Assembly (NCBI GenBank): GCA_947090235.1
Contig: CAMUNJ010000062.1
Span: 1-5,210, forward strand
Source of the DNA: an uncultured Bacillota bacterium
GTDB lineage: Bacteria > Bacillota > Clostridia > Christensenellales > UBA1242
Direction: 5' to 3'
Length of the DNA: 5,210 nucleotides
Of this stretch, positions 5,129 to 5,210 are shown piece by piece (position 1 is the stretch's first letter; every line of letters begins with the position of its first letter). The notes beneath the pieces were generated by a model, which had not been told where the DNA came from, did not search any database, and was given only the letters and a program-made list of their open reading frames with translations. The position numbers and the translations under genes are program-made.

Positions 5129-5210
5129 ATGTCTACAAGAATTGATAGAGCAAACAGCGAAATACAGCGTTGTATAGCCGATATAATTCAAAATAAAATG
5201 AATGACCCTA
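5129..5210 (+). CDS. rbfA: Ribosome-binding factor A, N-terminal fragment (cut by window edge)
   Basis: Only the first 27 codons are present. The visible peptide starts MSTRIDRANSEIQRCIADII and continues with QNKMNDP, which matches the N-terminal helix of RbfA, where R-x-x-R/A-N-x-x-I/L-x-x-x-I-x-x-I-I is typical and is followed by a short loop with Asp-Pro. RbfA is a KH-fold protein that binds the 30S subunit and helps mature the 5' end of 16S rRNA. The ATG at 5129 is preceded by GAGGTGA (5119-5125), a strong anti-Shine-Dalgarno match, and the gap to infB is only 13 bp. The position directly after infB is the usual one, which supports the call despite the short visible part. The gene continues to the right, outside the window. 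Confidence 0.93.
   Translation, partial: MSTRIDRANSEIQRCIADIIQNKMNDP

Overview
The window carries the leader and first six genes of a conserved bacterial operon, all on the + strand: rimP - nusA - ylxR - ylxQ - infB - rbfA (rbfA is cut by the right edge). The presence and order of ylxR and ylxQ between nusA and infB, strong AGGAGG-type ribosome binding sites, frequent TTG starts and the very low GC content (about 12% in the first 180 bases) point to a low-GC Gram-positive bacterium of the Bacillota/Clostridia type. The visible tryptophan codons are TGG (NusA W338, IF2 W509 and W778) and all complete genes end in TAA or TAG. The standard bacterial code therefore fits, and a mycoplasma-type code is not indicated. 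I cannot name a genus.

Layout: bases 1-147 are non-coding and extremely AT-rich. A near-ideal housekeeping promoter lies at 148-176 (TTGATT, 17 bp, TATAAT with an extended -10 TG). It is followed by a leader of about 76 nt that contains a perfect 13-bp GC-rich hairpin (194-223). The genes follow tightly: rimP 260-721 (TTG start), nusA 743-1909, ylxR 1929-2186, ylxQ 2173-2460 (TTG start, overlapping ylxR by 14 bp), infB 2497-5115 (TTG start) and rbfA from 5129. Gaps are 13 to 36 bp. I see no internal terminator or convincing internal promoter, so one transcript is expected.

The genes link transcription to the start of translation. RimP and RbfA mature the 30S subunit, NusA controls pausing and termination, and IF2 places initiator tRNA on the 30S subunit. 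YlxR and YlxQ are small RNA-binding accessory proteins. The leader hairpin, with an interrupted U-tract, is placed where NusA is known to autoregulate its operon in Bacillus subtilis, so an attenuator of that kind is the leading hypothesis.

The operon itself is well known; I found no new multi-gene system. The most unusual content is inside infB. IF2 has a roughly 90-residue asparagine/glutamine-rich, aromatic-spaced, prion-like segment (residues 101-190) with no aliphatic residues, an N-terminal charged helix I do not recognise, and a possible internal start at Met194 that would give a short IF2 without the segment. These, with the leader hairpin, are the points worth following up.
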